Below, piece by piece: positions 7,582-14,656 of a stretch of 36,743 bases of DNA; position 1 is the first letter of the stretch, and every line of letters starts with the position of its first letter. Below the pieces are notes generated by a model, which was given only the letters and a program-made list of their open reading frames with translations, was not told the origin of the DNA and did no database searches. The translations under genes and the position numbers were made by a program. This DNA is from Rhodospirillales bacterium (GTDB taxonomy: Bacteria > Pseudomonadota > Alphaproteobacteria > Rhodospirillales > Defluviicoccaceae). Location of the stretch: NCBI GenBank assembly GCA_016793925.1, contig JAEULH010000007.1:1-36743 (forward strand), written 5' to 3'.

Positions 7582-7964
7582 CGCACCTTTTCCATCGCCA
7601 AGTCAGCGTCGGCGCGCATCGACTTCATCGTGCGCTCCGGGACCAGATTTGCGCCTTTAAGGCTCGACTGGCCGTACTTCATCAAACCGAAGCCGATGAT
7701 CGCGACGGCAACGCCGACGATCAACGAGGCCCACCCCGCGTCCATGTAGTGGCTCAGGGCAACCACCAGCGCCTCCAGCAGCACCAGAAGCGCCGCGAAA
7801 GCGATGAGCATCCCGGCGACAATGCCGACGGCGCCGAGCATCACCTGGTTTACTTTTTCCGACCCCTCCGCCTGGGCCAGCTGCAGTTCCTGACGGACCA
7901 GCGTCTGGATGCTGCGAACCAGATCGGCAAGAAGCGATCCTACTTTGTCGTCCCGCTCAGCCAT
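7578..7964 (-). CDS. Phage holin-like (Holin-X family) membrane protein
   Basis: This is a 128-residue protein with a charged N-terminal helix (LLADLVRSIQTLVRQELQLAQAE) followed by two hydrophobic segments at about 41-68 and 78-97. This is the layout of the Actinobacterial Holin-X family (PF07332). Despite the family name there are no phage genes here; in proteobacteria such proteins sit in envelope-stress clusters with DUF3618 and DUF883 proteins, as in this window. It probably helps anchor or oligomerise its operon partners at the inner membrane. A GGAGGAG lies upstream of the ATG, overlapping the end of the preceding gene. The stop shares four bases with the next start. Confidence 0.88.
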   Translation of the reverse strand: MAERDDKVGSLLADLVRSIQTLVRQELQLAQAEGSEKVNQVMLGAVGIVAGMLIAFAALLVLLEALVVALSHYMDAGWASLIVGVAVAIIGFGLMKYGQSSLKGANLVPERTMKSMRADADLAMEKVR

Positions 7965-7971
7965 GGCTGCG

Positions 7972-8478
7972 TTACTCCTCCAGATACGTCGGCTGCGGCG
8001 CCGCCGCGCCCGTCGTCAACGGATGCGGCTGAACATCATCGTCGTAGGCGTCGTCTGCGGATGCCCTCGAACTCGCCAAGAACCGCGCGATACCGAAACC
8101 AATGATGAAGGCGCCGCCGAAGAAGACAGCCGGGTTCCGCTGGGCGAAAGCACCGATGTCGCGCGCCAGATCCGTGTAATCGCGCGACTCCAAGGAGCCG
8201 CCCATGCGCTTCAGCTCTTCCGCAGCAGAACGCGTGTATTTAGCAATTGTGCCATGACCCCGATCATCGAGGGTCGAGGTCATGCTGTTTACTGCTTCTG
8301 AAAAATCGCCTAAGTAGCTCGATGCGGTCTGCTTCTGCTCATTCGCCAAGCTGTCAGCCTTGGCCTTGAGCCCCGTCGCGAGCCGCCGGCCTTCGTCCTT
8401 CAGCGTCTGCGCGGCATTTTCCGCGGCCTGCTTGGTTTCATGCCCCGCGCCAGTCGGGGTCTCATATGAATACGCCAT
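7972..8478 (-). CDS. DUF883-like membrane-anchored helical protein
   Basis: The 168-residue protein has a long soluble charged helix (residues 12-112, rich in Lys, Glu and Ala) and then one membrane segment NPAVFFGGAFIIGFGIARFL at 115-134 with a polar tail. This resembles the ElaB/YgaM/YqjD (DUF883) inner-membrane proteins induced on entry to stationary phase. The ATG at 8478 (MAYSYETP) is chosen over an in-frame upstream frame to 8517 because GTGAGG lies just before it and the upstream residues are unconvincing. It is the first gene of the leftward operon. A GGAAC-N17-GTT site 35 bases upstream suggests control by the general stress sigma factor EcfG. Confidence 0.8.
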   Translation of the reverse strand: MAYSYETPTGAGHETKQAAENAAQTLKDEGRRLATGLKAKADSLANEQKQTASSYLGDFSEAVNSMTSTLDDRGHGTIAKYTRSAAEELKRMGGSLESRDYTDLARDIGAFAQRNPAVFFGGAFIIGFGIARFLASSRASADDAYDDDVQPHPLTTGAAAPQPTYLEE

Positions 8479-8512
8479 TGCGCGCCTCACTTTGTACATG
8501 CAACTTGCAATC

Positions 8513-8537
8513 AACAACTCTGTGTGGGCGAAGTTCC
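8513..8537 (-). promoter_or_regulatory. Putative EcfG (general stress) promoter, DUF883-like operon
   Basis: On the reverse strand GGAAC (8533-8537) is followed after 17 bases by GTT (8513-8515). This is the spacing of alphaproteobacterial EcfG-dependent promoters (GGAAC-N16-CGTT), although the base before GTT is T rather than C. A start near 8505 would give a leader of about 27 bases before the ATG at 8478. Confidence 0.6.
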
Positions 8538-8579
8538 CTCATCGCATATTCGCCCGTCATACGTTTGCACGCGCCCGAC

Positions 8580-8738
8580 CTAGCGCTTGGCTATGACCCA
8601 GACCGCGTGGACGATGCCGGGGATGTAGCCGAGCAGCGTGAGCAGGATGTTGAGCCAGAACTGCCCGCCAAACCCGACCTGGAGGAACACGCCAAGTGGC
8701 GGAAGCAGGATAGCAAGCAAAACTTTCAACAGATCCAT
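8580..8738 (-). CDS. YqaE/Pmp3 family membrane protein
   Basis: This is a 52-residue protein with the full Pmp3 pattern: an N-terminal hydrophobic helix with the LLPPLGVFLQVG motif, a short polar turn FGGQFWLN, and a second helix with the LLTLLGYIPGIVHAVWVI signature. Its length is normal for the family. These small proteins sit in the inner membrane and help maintain membrane potential under salt or cold stress; in bacteria they are common stress-regulon members. GGAGGG lies nine bases before the ATG. The gene is 100 bases upstream of the DUF883-like gene, in the same direction, and has its own stress-type promoter. Confidence 0.93.
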   Translation of the reverse strand: MDLLKVLLAILLPPLGVFLQVGFGGQFWLNILLTLLGYIPGIVHAVWVIAKR

Positions 8739-8809
8739 GGCACATGTCCCTCCGCTTGCCGAAGGGCGAGCACCTCCGCCAGAGGTGCCTGCGGCCCTTC
8801 CGGATGACG

Positions 8810-8834
8810 AACGACAAAGGCCCGCTGGGGTTCC
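8810..8834 (-). promoter_or_regulatory. Putative EcfG (general stress) promoter, pmp3-like gene
   Basis: On the reverse strand GGAAC (8830-8834) is followed after exactly 16 bases by CGTT (8810-8813), a perfect match to the EcfG consensus. Transcription from about 8803 would run into the YqaE/Pmp3 gene with a leader of about 65 bases. The site lies in the gap between this gene and the divergent M23-like gene. Confidence 0.65.
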
Positions 8835-8868
8835 GCTGCGGACGCTTATTAATTGCGCCCGCTGCCGC

Positions 8869-9903
8869 TTGGCGGCGGTTTCGCCGGCACGACCGCCGCG
8901 CGGACGATCGGGCGCGGCTCGGGCATTGCTCGTCGCCATCGGCCTCGCGGCGTACGCGCCTTGTGGGTCCGCCGACGAGCCGGGGCTGGCGCTGGAGGTG
9001 CCGGTGGTCTGCGATATGGACCAAGTCTGCTCGATCCAGAAATACGTCGATCACGATCCCGGCCCGGAGCGGATGGACTACGCCTGCGGGCGTTTGAGCA
9101 AGGACGGCGATACCGGCACCGACTTTCGTGTTCCCGACTACCCGACCATGGAACGCGGCGTCGCCGTCGTTGCCGCGGCGCCCGGCGTCGTCAGCGCGGT
9201 GCGCGACGGGATGGAGGACGTGAGCGTCGCCGAAATCGGTCATGAAGCGATTCGCGGCCGCTGGGCCGGCAACGGCGTCGTCGTCGATCACGGCAACGGC
9301 TTCGAGACCCAGTACAGCCACCTTCGACGCGGCAGCGTCGCCGTCGCGGTCGGACAGCGGGTGACCACCGGCGAAACGCTCGGGCTCATTGGCCTGTCCG
9401 GCAACACCGAGTTTCCGCACCTGAACTTTTCCGTGCGTTACAGGGGCCGTCCGGTCGATCCGTTTGTGGGTCTGAGCGCGTTCACGAACTGCGGCGATCC
9501 ACGCAAGCCGCTATGGTCGGCAGCCGCGGCGGCGCGCCTGCCCTACCGTGCAACCGTTTTGCTGAAGACGGGCTTCGCCGGAGAGAGGCCGGATCCGCGG
9601 GCGGCGCGGCACGGCGCCTATGACAACCCACTGCCCGCGAGCGCCGAGGCGCTGGTGTTCTGGGTCGACGTCTCGGGGGCCATGGCCGGCGACCGCGAGC
9701 GGTTCCTCGTAACCGGTCCGGGCGGCGCGACGCTGATGGAGCGGGAACAGCGGATCTCGGACAGCAACATCAGCTGGTTCAGCTTCGCCGGCCTCCGCCG
9801 GCCGCCCGGCGGCTGGCCGGCCGGCGTCGTCACCGCCAGCTACGCCTTGATCCGCGACGGCGCGCCCGTGGTGAGCGCGTCGAGGACGATCGCCTTCGAG
9901 TAG
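8869..9903 (+). CDS. Secreted M23-like (LytM fold) protein with altered metal site
   Basis: An Arg-rich start and hydrophobic stretch ARALLVAIGLAAYAPCGSA form a Sec signal. The next part (CDMDQVCSIQKYVDHDPGP) is shared with alphaproteobacterial M23 peptidases. The LytM core then follows, but two of three zinc ligands differ. The expected HxGxD reads D81-T-G-T-D85, and the expected HLH near the end reads H184-L-N186. The YSHL histidine (His151) and the first His of the last motif are kept. The protein may bind metal poorly or act as a non-catalytic amidase activator or peptidoglycan binder. About 120 residues after residue 220 form a beta-rich domain that I do not recognise. The start is uncertain: no ATG is well placed; TTG at 8869 precedes the signal, and GTG at 8785 is another option. 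Confidence 0.78.
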   Translation: MAAVSPARPPRGRSGAARALLVAIGLAAYAPCGSADEPGLALEVPVVCDMDQVCSIQKYVDHDPGPERMDYACGRLSKDGDTGTDFRVPDYPTMERGVAVVAAAPGVVSAVRDGMEDVSVAEIGHEAIRGRWAGNGVVVDHGNGFETQYSHLRRGSVAVAVGQRVTTGETLGLIGLSGNTEFPHLNFSVRYRGRPVDPFVGLSAFTNCGDPRKPLWSAAAAARLPYRATVLLKTGFAGERPDPRAARHGAYDNPLPASAEALVFWVDVSGAMAGDRERFLVTGPGGATLMEREQRISDSNISWFSFAGLRRPPGGWPAGVVTASYALIRDGAPVVSASRTIAFE

Positions 9904-9948
9904 TGGCGACAGCGCACGACGGTCGCCCGGTCTTGCGGCTCACCCAAG

Positions 9949-9967
9949 GTCGGTGCGGTTCACCGAC
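9949..9967. terminator. Short hairpin between convergent genes
   Basis: A perfect 7-bp stem (GTCGGTG / CACCGAC) with a 5-base loop lies between the ends of the M23-like gene and the cupin gene. There is no T-run, so its role as a terminator is only suggested by position. Confidence 0.3.
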
Positions 9968-9997
9968 GGCCCGTGCAAGCGTGAATGCCCGGAACCC

Positions 9998-10393
9998 TCA
10001 CTCCGTCGTCTTGCCGTCGAAGTGCTCGTGGGCCGCGTTGGCCTCTGCGCAGGTCCTGTGCACGGTGCCGTCGACGTGCTCGGGCGGACCGTAGATGGTG
10101 TAGAGCCTGAGCGGCTCCGCTCCGGTGCTGACGACGTTGTGGCTGGCGCCCTGCGGAACGATGATCCCGTCATCGGCCGCGACCTTGTTGCAGGCGCCGT
10201 CGATCCAGATTTCGCCCTCGCCCGCTTCGATGCGGAAAAACTGGTCGCGATCGTCGTGGACCTCCTCGCCGATCTCGTCCCCGGGCTGGATTGTCATCAA
10301 CACCAGCTGCAGATTGTGCCCGGTGTAGAGAACACGCCGAAAGTCGTCGTTCTCCTCGGTCAGCTTCTCGATGTCGTCGACAAAACCCTTCAT
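9998..10393 (-). CDS. Small single-domain cupin
   Basis: The 131-residue protein is one cupin barrel. Motif 1 reads GEEVHDDRDQFFRIEAGEGE with His46 and Gln51 in ligand positions, and motif 2 reads VPQGASHNVVSTG with His85. The start MKGFVDDIEKLTEENDDFR and the tail LYTIYGPPEHVDGTVH are typical of a widespread family of stand-alone cupins annotated as mannose-6-phosphate isomerase-like. The function is unknown; it is probably a metal-binding sugar or small-acid enzyme or sensor. The ATG at 10393 is preferred over an in-frame extension to 10456 because family members begin at MKG. It is the last gene of the leftward metabolic run, 120 bases after the PNPOx-like gene, and may have its own promoter. 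Confidence 0.85.
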   Translation of the reverse strand: MKGFVDDIEKLTEENDDFRRVLYTGHNLQLVLMTIQPGDEIGEEVHDDRDQFFRIEAGEGEIWIDGACNKVAADDGIIVPQGASHNVVSTGAEPLRLYTIYGPPEHVDGTVHRTCAEANAAHEHFDGKTTE

Positions 10394-10513
10394 CCGCGCG
10401 ATCCCCGTACCCCGTTCAAGTTCGCCGAGCCTCGCACGATGTCGGCCGGGTTGCAACGCGTTCGCGCCCCTGGGTCGCCCCTGGGCCGTGGGACGCAGGG
10501 GACGCCCGTTCAG

Positions 10514-11173
10514 CTATCCGATCTTCAGGGAGGTGGCGTGTTCCGGCGCATCGAGCCCCGGCAGGTTGCGCGGATCCGGCTCCGGGTTCATCAGCCGCAT
10601 CTCAACCGGGACGACGCCGGCCCAGATCGGCAGGGTGTAATCCTCCTCGTCGTCCACCGGCGGACCCGTGCGCACCTTGGCCGAGGCCTCGTCGATGGGC
10701 ATGCCGAGAACCGCTGTCGCCTTGGCTTCGCGGCCATCGATGGGGCGAAGAGTGTCCCAGCGGCCCGGGTAAAGACCGTCGATGAACGCCTTCAACCGGG
10801 CAAGCTTCCGTTCCGGATCGTCGACCAGGGTTGGCCGGCCAAAGATCATCGCCGAGCGGAAATTGACGGAATGGTGAAACGCGCTACGGGCGAGGACGAA
10901 GCCGTCGAGGAGCGACACCGTCAGGCAGACATCGTGATCGGCCGCGGCGCGGATGGCGCGGCTGGCGCTCGAACCGTGCCAGTACACGTGATTGCCTTCG
11001 CGCCACTGCAGCGTCGGCACACAGACCGGGCCTCGCTCGCCAAGGTAGGCGATATGGCACAACGGCATGGCGTCGAGGATGGCGTAGATCGTCTGCAGGC
11101 TGAAGTCGCCGCGCTCCCGCAGCCGCCGCAGGCGGGTGCGGTCGGTGGGCGGAAGGTCCGTCTTTTCTGACAC
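10514..11173 (-). CDS. Pyridoxamine 5'-phosphate oxidase-like flavin-binding protein
   Basis: The 219 residues form a split beta-barrel of the Pyridox_ox_2 family (PF12900). The segments PLCHIAYLGERGPVCVPTL and DGFVLARSAFHHSVNFRSA, typical of this family's FMN-binding core, are both present. Members bind FMN, or sometimes heme or F420, and most have no proven substrate; this is not the classic PdxH sequence. The GTG start has AGGTGA four bases upstream. The gene lies 46 bases after the GNAT gene in the same direction and is probably co-transcribed with it. Confidence 0.88.
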   Translation of the reverse strand: MSEKTDLPPTDRTRLRRLRERGDFSLQTIYAILDAMPLCHIAYLGERGPVCVPTLQWREGNHVYWHGSSASRAIRAAADHDVCLTVSLLDGFVLARSAFHHSVNFRSAMIFGRPTLVDDPERKLARLKAFIDGLYPGRWDTLRPIDGREAKATAVLGMPIDEASAKVRTGPPVDDEEDYTLPIWAGVVPVEMRLMNPEPDPRNLPGLDAPEHATSLKIG

Positions 11174-11219
11174 GCAATCACCTATACCCTGTGAAAAGCC
11201 TCGGCTCCCGGGTCGTAAA

Positions 11220-11897
11220 TCAAGTCCGGAACCGTCGCAACGACTCCTGCAGCGCCGCCTCGTTCCCCGCTTCGGTTTGGGATGGCGGGGACGGTGGGAT
11301 GTGCGGCGCCGCCGTCCTCGGCAGCAGGCCGCTGAAGCGCGGGTCGTCGATCAGCACCGTCTCGCTCAGCACGACGCGGAAGCCGGCGCTCCGGTAGAGG
11401 CCAAGTGCGCCCGGATGATCGTGGTCGCAGGTGTGCAGCCAGACCCGCCGCGTCGCCGGGGTCCACGCCGCGCGCAAGGTTTCCGCAAGCAGCGCCCGGC
11501 CAAGGCGGCGGCCGGTGAACGCAGGCTTGAGCCCGAGGAAGGCGATCTCGACGTCGTCGGCGCCGGCCCGGCGGTCGATCTCGCTGAAGCCGGCGGTGTC
11601 GCCGCCGACGCGAAACAGCCGGGTTTCGACCCGCGGATCGTCGAGAACGGCCGCGAGTTCGGACCCGGTCAGGACCAGCCGCTCCCACCACAGCCAGCGC
11701 TCGCCGACGGCGCGGTAGAGCGCGCGATAGGCGTCGGGCGCGAGGTGCACCGGCGCTTCCAGCCGCCGAACCGACGGGTCGCCGGCGGCGGCGAACGGCG
11801 GCGCGGCCATGTCCGGACGCGCGGTCATCTCCAGGTAGGTGACGGTCTGGCGCAGCTTGCCCGGCGGCGGCGGGTGCGCCGCATCGCCTACAGGCAT
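11220..11897 (-). CDS. GNAT family N-acetyltransferase
   Basis: The acetyl-CoA-binding motif A is seen as IAFLGLKPAFTGRRLGRALL (about residues 118-137), and motif B as HPGALGLYRSAGFRVV (161-176). The N-terminal TVTYLEM stretch is shared with a subgroup of proteobacterial GNAT proteins, so the start must lie upstream of it. The ATG at 11897 overlaps the last ten bases of the dihydroorotase gene, which suggests coupled translation. The acceptor substrate cannot be read from the sequence. The C-terminal 40 residues are Pro-rich and low in complexity. Confidence 0.85.
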   Translation of the reverse strand: MPVGDAAHPPPPGKLRQTVTYLEMTARPDMAAPPFAAAGDPSVRRLEAPVHLAPDAYRALYRAVGERWLWWERLVLTGSELAAVLDDPRVETRLFRVGGDTAGFSEIDRRAGADDVEIAFLGLKPAFTGRRLGRALLAETLRAAWTPATRRVWLHTCDHDHPGALGLYRSAGFRVVLSETVLIDDPRFSGLLPRTAAPHIPPSPPSQTEAGNEAALQESLRRFRT

Positions 11898-13222
11898 TCG
11901 AGAAACTTCACAGCCTCCCCCGCCGCCTCGCCCAGGAGCACGCCGTCGCGCATCACCGCGCGGCCGCCGACGACCGTGGCCACGGGCCAGCCGGTGACGG
12001 TGACGCCGTCGAACGGGGTCCAGCCGCAACGGCTGGCGATCCAGCGATTGGTGATCATCCGCTTCGCCTTGAGGTCGACAATGGTGAAGTCGGCGCGGTA
12101 GCCGAGCACCATCCGCCCCCGCCCGGCGACGCCGAAGATGCGCGCCGGGCCGGCGCTGGTCAGATCGACCATGCGTTCCAGCGACAGTCGGCCACGGGCG
12201 ACGTGATCGAGCATTAGCGGCACCAGCGTCTGCACGCCCGGCATGCCCGACGGGCTGTCGGGGTAGGGCCTGTTCTTTTCCTCGCGGGTGTGCGGCGCAT
12301 GGTCGGAGCCGATGCAGTCGACCAGCCCGTCTCGAACGCCCCGCCACAGGGCCTCGCGATGGCGGGCGTCGCGGATGGGCGGGTTCATCTGGACGTAGGT
12401 GTCGTGCGCCTCGTAACAGTCGGGCGCACTCAGGGTAAGGTGCTGGGGCGTCACCTCCACTGTCGCGACGTCGCGGTGATCGCGCAGGATCTCCATCTCC
12501 TCGGCGGTGCTGACATGGAGCACGTGGACCCTGCGGCGAAGGCCTTCGGCCATGGCCAGCAGTCGGCCGGTCGCCCGCGCCGCGGTTTCGGCGTCGCGCC
12601 ATTCGGCGTGCAGCGCCGGCTTCGCGCCACCGCGGACGATGGTGAAGCGCTCCCGCAACCGCTGTTCGTCCTCGGCATGAACGGCGATGCGACGGGCGCC
12701 GTTGGCCAGCACCTTGGCAATGTTCGCATCGTCGGCGACCAGCAGGTTGCCGGTCGAACTGCCCATGAACATCTTGACCCCGGCGCAGGCGGGGAGCCGT
12801 TCGAGGTTGGCGAGCTCGGCCGCATTTTCCGGCGTTGCGCCGATGTAGAAGGCGATATCGACCCAGGCTCGGCCCTTGGCTCGCCGGCACTTGTCGGCGA
12901 GGGCGCCGGCCGAGACCGTCGGCGGCTGGGTGTTCGGCATCTCGAAAACGGCGGTGACGCCGCCCAGAGCCGCCGCGGCCGTTCCGGTGGCGAGATCCTC
13001 CTTGTGCTCGAGCCCCGGCTCGCGGAAGTGAACCTGGCTGTCGATGACGCCAGGCAGCACGTGCAGCCCGCGGCAATCGATCACCTCGCCGTCGCCGCCC
13101 GCAGCGCCGAAATCGCCGAAGCCGACGATCCGCCCCGCCCGCACGGCGACGTCGGTTACGGCCACGCCGCCCGGCAGCATGCAGGCGCCGCCGCGCAGGA
13201 TCAGGTCGTGGGCCGGTGGCAT
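11888..13222 (-). CDS. pyrC: Dihydroorotase (amidohydrolase)
   Basis: This is a 444-residue amidohydrolase of the dihydroorotase branch, which closes N-carbamoyl-aspartate to dihydroorotate in pyrimidine synthesis. Visible motifs are DSQVHFREPGLEHKED, MPNT, GVKMFMGSSTG, HAED, HVLHVS and GSDHAPHT with the last metal Asp. The first metal motif reads Q63-V-H65 where classic class I enzymes have HxH; this Gln form occurs in a recognised dihydroorotase subgroup. No pyrB lies nearby. The gene follows the DapA-like gene by 30 bases and overlaps the GNAT gene, so it is part of a mixed operon. A relaxed amidohydrolase role (hydantoin or ureide) remains possible. Confidence 0.85.
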   Translation of the reverse strand: MPPAHDLILRGGACMLPGGVAVTDVAVRAGRIVGFGDFGAAGGDGEVIDCRGLHVLPGVIDSQVHFREPGLEHKEDLATGTAAAALGGVTAVFEMPNTQPPTVSAGALADKCRRAKGRAWVDIAFYIGATPENAAELANLERLPACAGVKMFMGSSTGNLLVADDANIAKVLANGARRIAVHAEDEQRLRERFTIVRGGAKPALHAEWRDAETAARATGRLLAMAEGLRRRVHVLHVSTAEEMEILRDHRDVATVEVTPQHLTLSAPDCYEAHDTYVQMNPPIRDARHREALWRGVRDGLVDCIGSDHAPHTREEKNRPYPDSPSGMPGVQTLVPLMLDHVARGRLSLERMVDLTSAGPARIFGVAGRGRMVLGYRADFTIVDLKAKRMITNRWIASRCGWTPFDGVTVTGWPVATVVGGRAVMRDGVLLGEAAGEAVKFLECL

Positions 13223-13252
13223 CGGCGTGTTTCCGTCTTTTGAATCATGATC

Positions 13253-14143
13253 CTAGCCTTCGCCGCGGGCTGCGGCCAGGGCGGCTTCGACCTCGGCGCG
13301 GCCGACGGCGTCCAGCGGCCGTTGCGGCGGCAGCGGCGCGCCGACAGGAATGCCCATCAGCTCGAGCCCGCCCTTGACGCAAGCGGCGAGCGAGTATTTC
13401 GCGAAGACTTCATTGATTCGCCACAGCCGGCGTTGCAAAGCCATCGCCCCTTCCCAGTCGCCGGCGCGGCAGAGCTCATAGAGGCGGACGCTTTCCGCCG
13501 GCAGCAGGCAGGCCGGTCCCGCCATCCAGCCGACCCCGCCGATGAGCATGACCGCGGCGGGGATATGCGAGGACGCGGCGAAGACATCGATCCGCCCGCC
13601 GACCCGGCCCAGCAGCGACAACAGCCGGCCGGTGTTGACCGACGCATCCTTGATGTAGCGGATGTTGTCGACCTCGGCGAGACGGGAGATCGCCGCCAGC
13701 GTCAGGTCCGCGCGCTGGAAGTTGGGGTTGGTGTAGATGACGATCGGCAGATCCACCGAGCGGGCGACGGCGGTGAAGTAATCGACGATCGCGTCTTCGC
13801 TGAGCGGGAAATACGCCTCGAGAACGGCGACGATCCCGCTGACGCCAAGGGCGGCGAAGTCGCGCGCTTGCCGGCAGGCCTCGGCGGTGGTCGTCGCCGC
13901 GACCCCGGCGATGACCGGCACCCGGCCGGCGGCCGCCGCCAGCGTAACCTCGACGACCCGGCGCTTCTGCGCCCAGTCGAGATACGCGAACTCGCCGGTC
14001 GAGCCCAGCGGGGTCAGCCCGTGAACGCCGGCCGCGATCACGTGGTCGACCAGCCGGGTCAGCGGCTCGTCCATCACTCGGCCGTCGTCCGCGACCGGCG
14101 AAACAAGATACGGAAATACCCCACAAAACGCGCCGTCCGCCAT
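13253..14143 (-). CDS. DapA/NAL superfamily aldolase, not a true DapA
   Basis: The 296-residue TIM-barrel has the Schiff-base Lys165 (YIKDAS), the partner Tyr137 (VIYTNPNF) and the pyruvate carboxylate loop GSTGE (47-51). This places it among pyruvate-dependent aldolases and lyases of the dihydrodipicolinate synthase superfamily. The arginine that true DapA uses to hold aspartate semialdehyde (five residues after the Tyr) is Phe142 here, so lysine synthesis is unlikely. The true substrate is probably a sugar acid or another 2-oxo acid adduct. It sits 15 bases after the DUF1489 gene and 30 before dihydroorotase in one leftward run. Confidence 0.86.
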   Translation of the reverse strand: MADGAFCGVFPYLVSPVADDGRVMDEPLTRLVDHVIAAGVHGLTPLGSTGEFAYLDWAQKRRVVEVTLAAAAGRVPVIAGVAATTTAEACRQARDFAALGVSGIVAVLEAYFPLSEDAIVDYFTAVARSVDLPIVIYTNPNFQRADLTLAAISRLAEVDNIRYIKDASVNTGRLLSLLGRVGGRIDVFAASSHIPAAVMLIGGVGWMAGPACLLPAESVRLYELCRAGDWEGAMALQRRLWRINEVFAKYSLAACVKGGLELMGIPVGAPLPPQRPLDAVGRAEVEAALAAARGEG

Positions 14144-14158
14144 CCGCCTTTCCCTTTC

Positions 14159-14656
14159 CTACAGCAACCCCAGTCTCGCCAGCTCGGCGACCATCGCCGC
14201 GGGGAGTCCCCCCGTCGTCTCCGTTCCGCCGTCCGCGCCCTCCCCGGCCGCGGCGGACACATCCGCGGGCGCGTCTGCCGGCGCATCTTCGCTGCGCAGG
14301 TAGCGCCACCCCTGGAAGGCGCGGTGGCCGCGCGGCACGGTCGGGGTCAGGACCGGATCGAGAAGGAGCCGGCACGTTCGGGCCGAAGTGGGCGCCGGCC
14401 CCTCGCCGCCGCCACCGTCGCCCGCCAACGCCGACGTCGAAGCCGGCTCGATCCCGACGAGGCGTTGGCGAACCCGGATGACCCCGCGAATGACCCAGTA
14501 AAGCGAGCCGCCGTCGAGCAGCTCCGTCGCCCGCTTCGGCGTGTGCCGGGTGACATGGCTGACGGTCGGGGCCGCGCCCCGACGGCGGCCCTGCGCCTCG
14601 CGCAGGTGGGCGACGGTATCGATGCCGACCGCCAGCTTGAGCAGATGCATGGTCAC
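14159..14656 (-). CDS. DUF1489 family protein
   Basis: The 165 residues match DUF1489 along their length: MHLLKLAVGIDTVAHLREAQ at the start, then RHTPKRATELLDGGSLYWVI and RGVIRVRQRLVGIE. The family's HRAFQGWRYL motif follows, and the end is ELARLGLL. The family is conserved in alphaproteobacteria and has no established function. The GTG start overlaps the stop of the HMG-CoA lyase gene as GTGA; an ATG two codons later is an alternative. A Gly/Ala-rich insert at about 77-90 and another before the C-terminus make it slightly longer than usual. Confidence 0.88.
   Translation of the reverse strand: MTMHLLKLAVGIDTVAHLREAQGRRRGAAPTVSHVTRHTPKRATELLDGGSLYWVIRGVIRVRQRLVGIEPASTSALAGDGGGGEGPAPTSARTCRLLLDPVLTPTVPRGHRAFQGWRYLRSEDAPADAPADVSAAAGEGADGGTETTGGLPAAMVAELARLGLL

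Noticed and set aside
5983..7749. A 588-codon open frame on the forward strand
   Set aside because: It mirrors the DUF3618 gene. The repeated residues are a reflection of the repeat codons in the other strand.
7578..7964. The holin-like gene as a sign of a prophage
   Set aside because: No endolysin, structural or integrase genes are nearby, and this protein family is routinely part of stress clusters with DUF3618 and DUF883 proteins.
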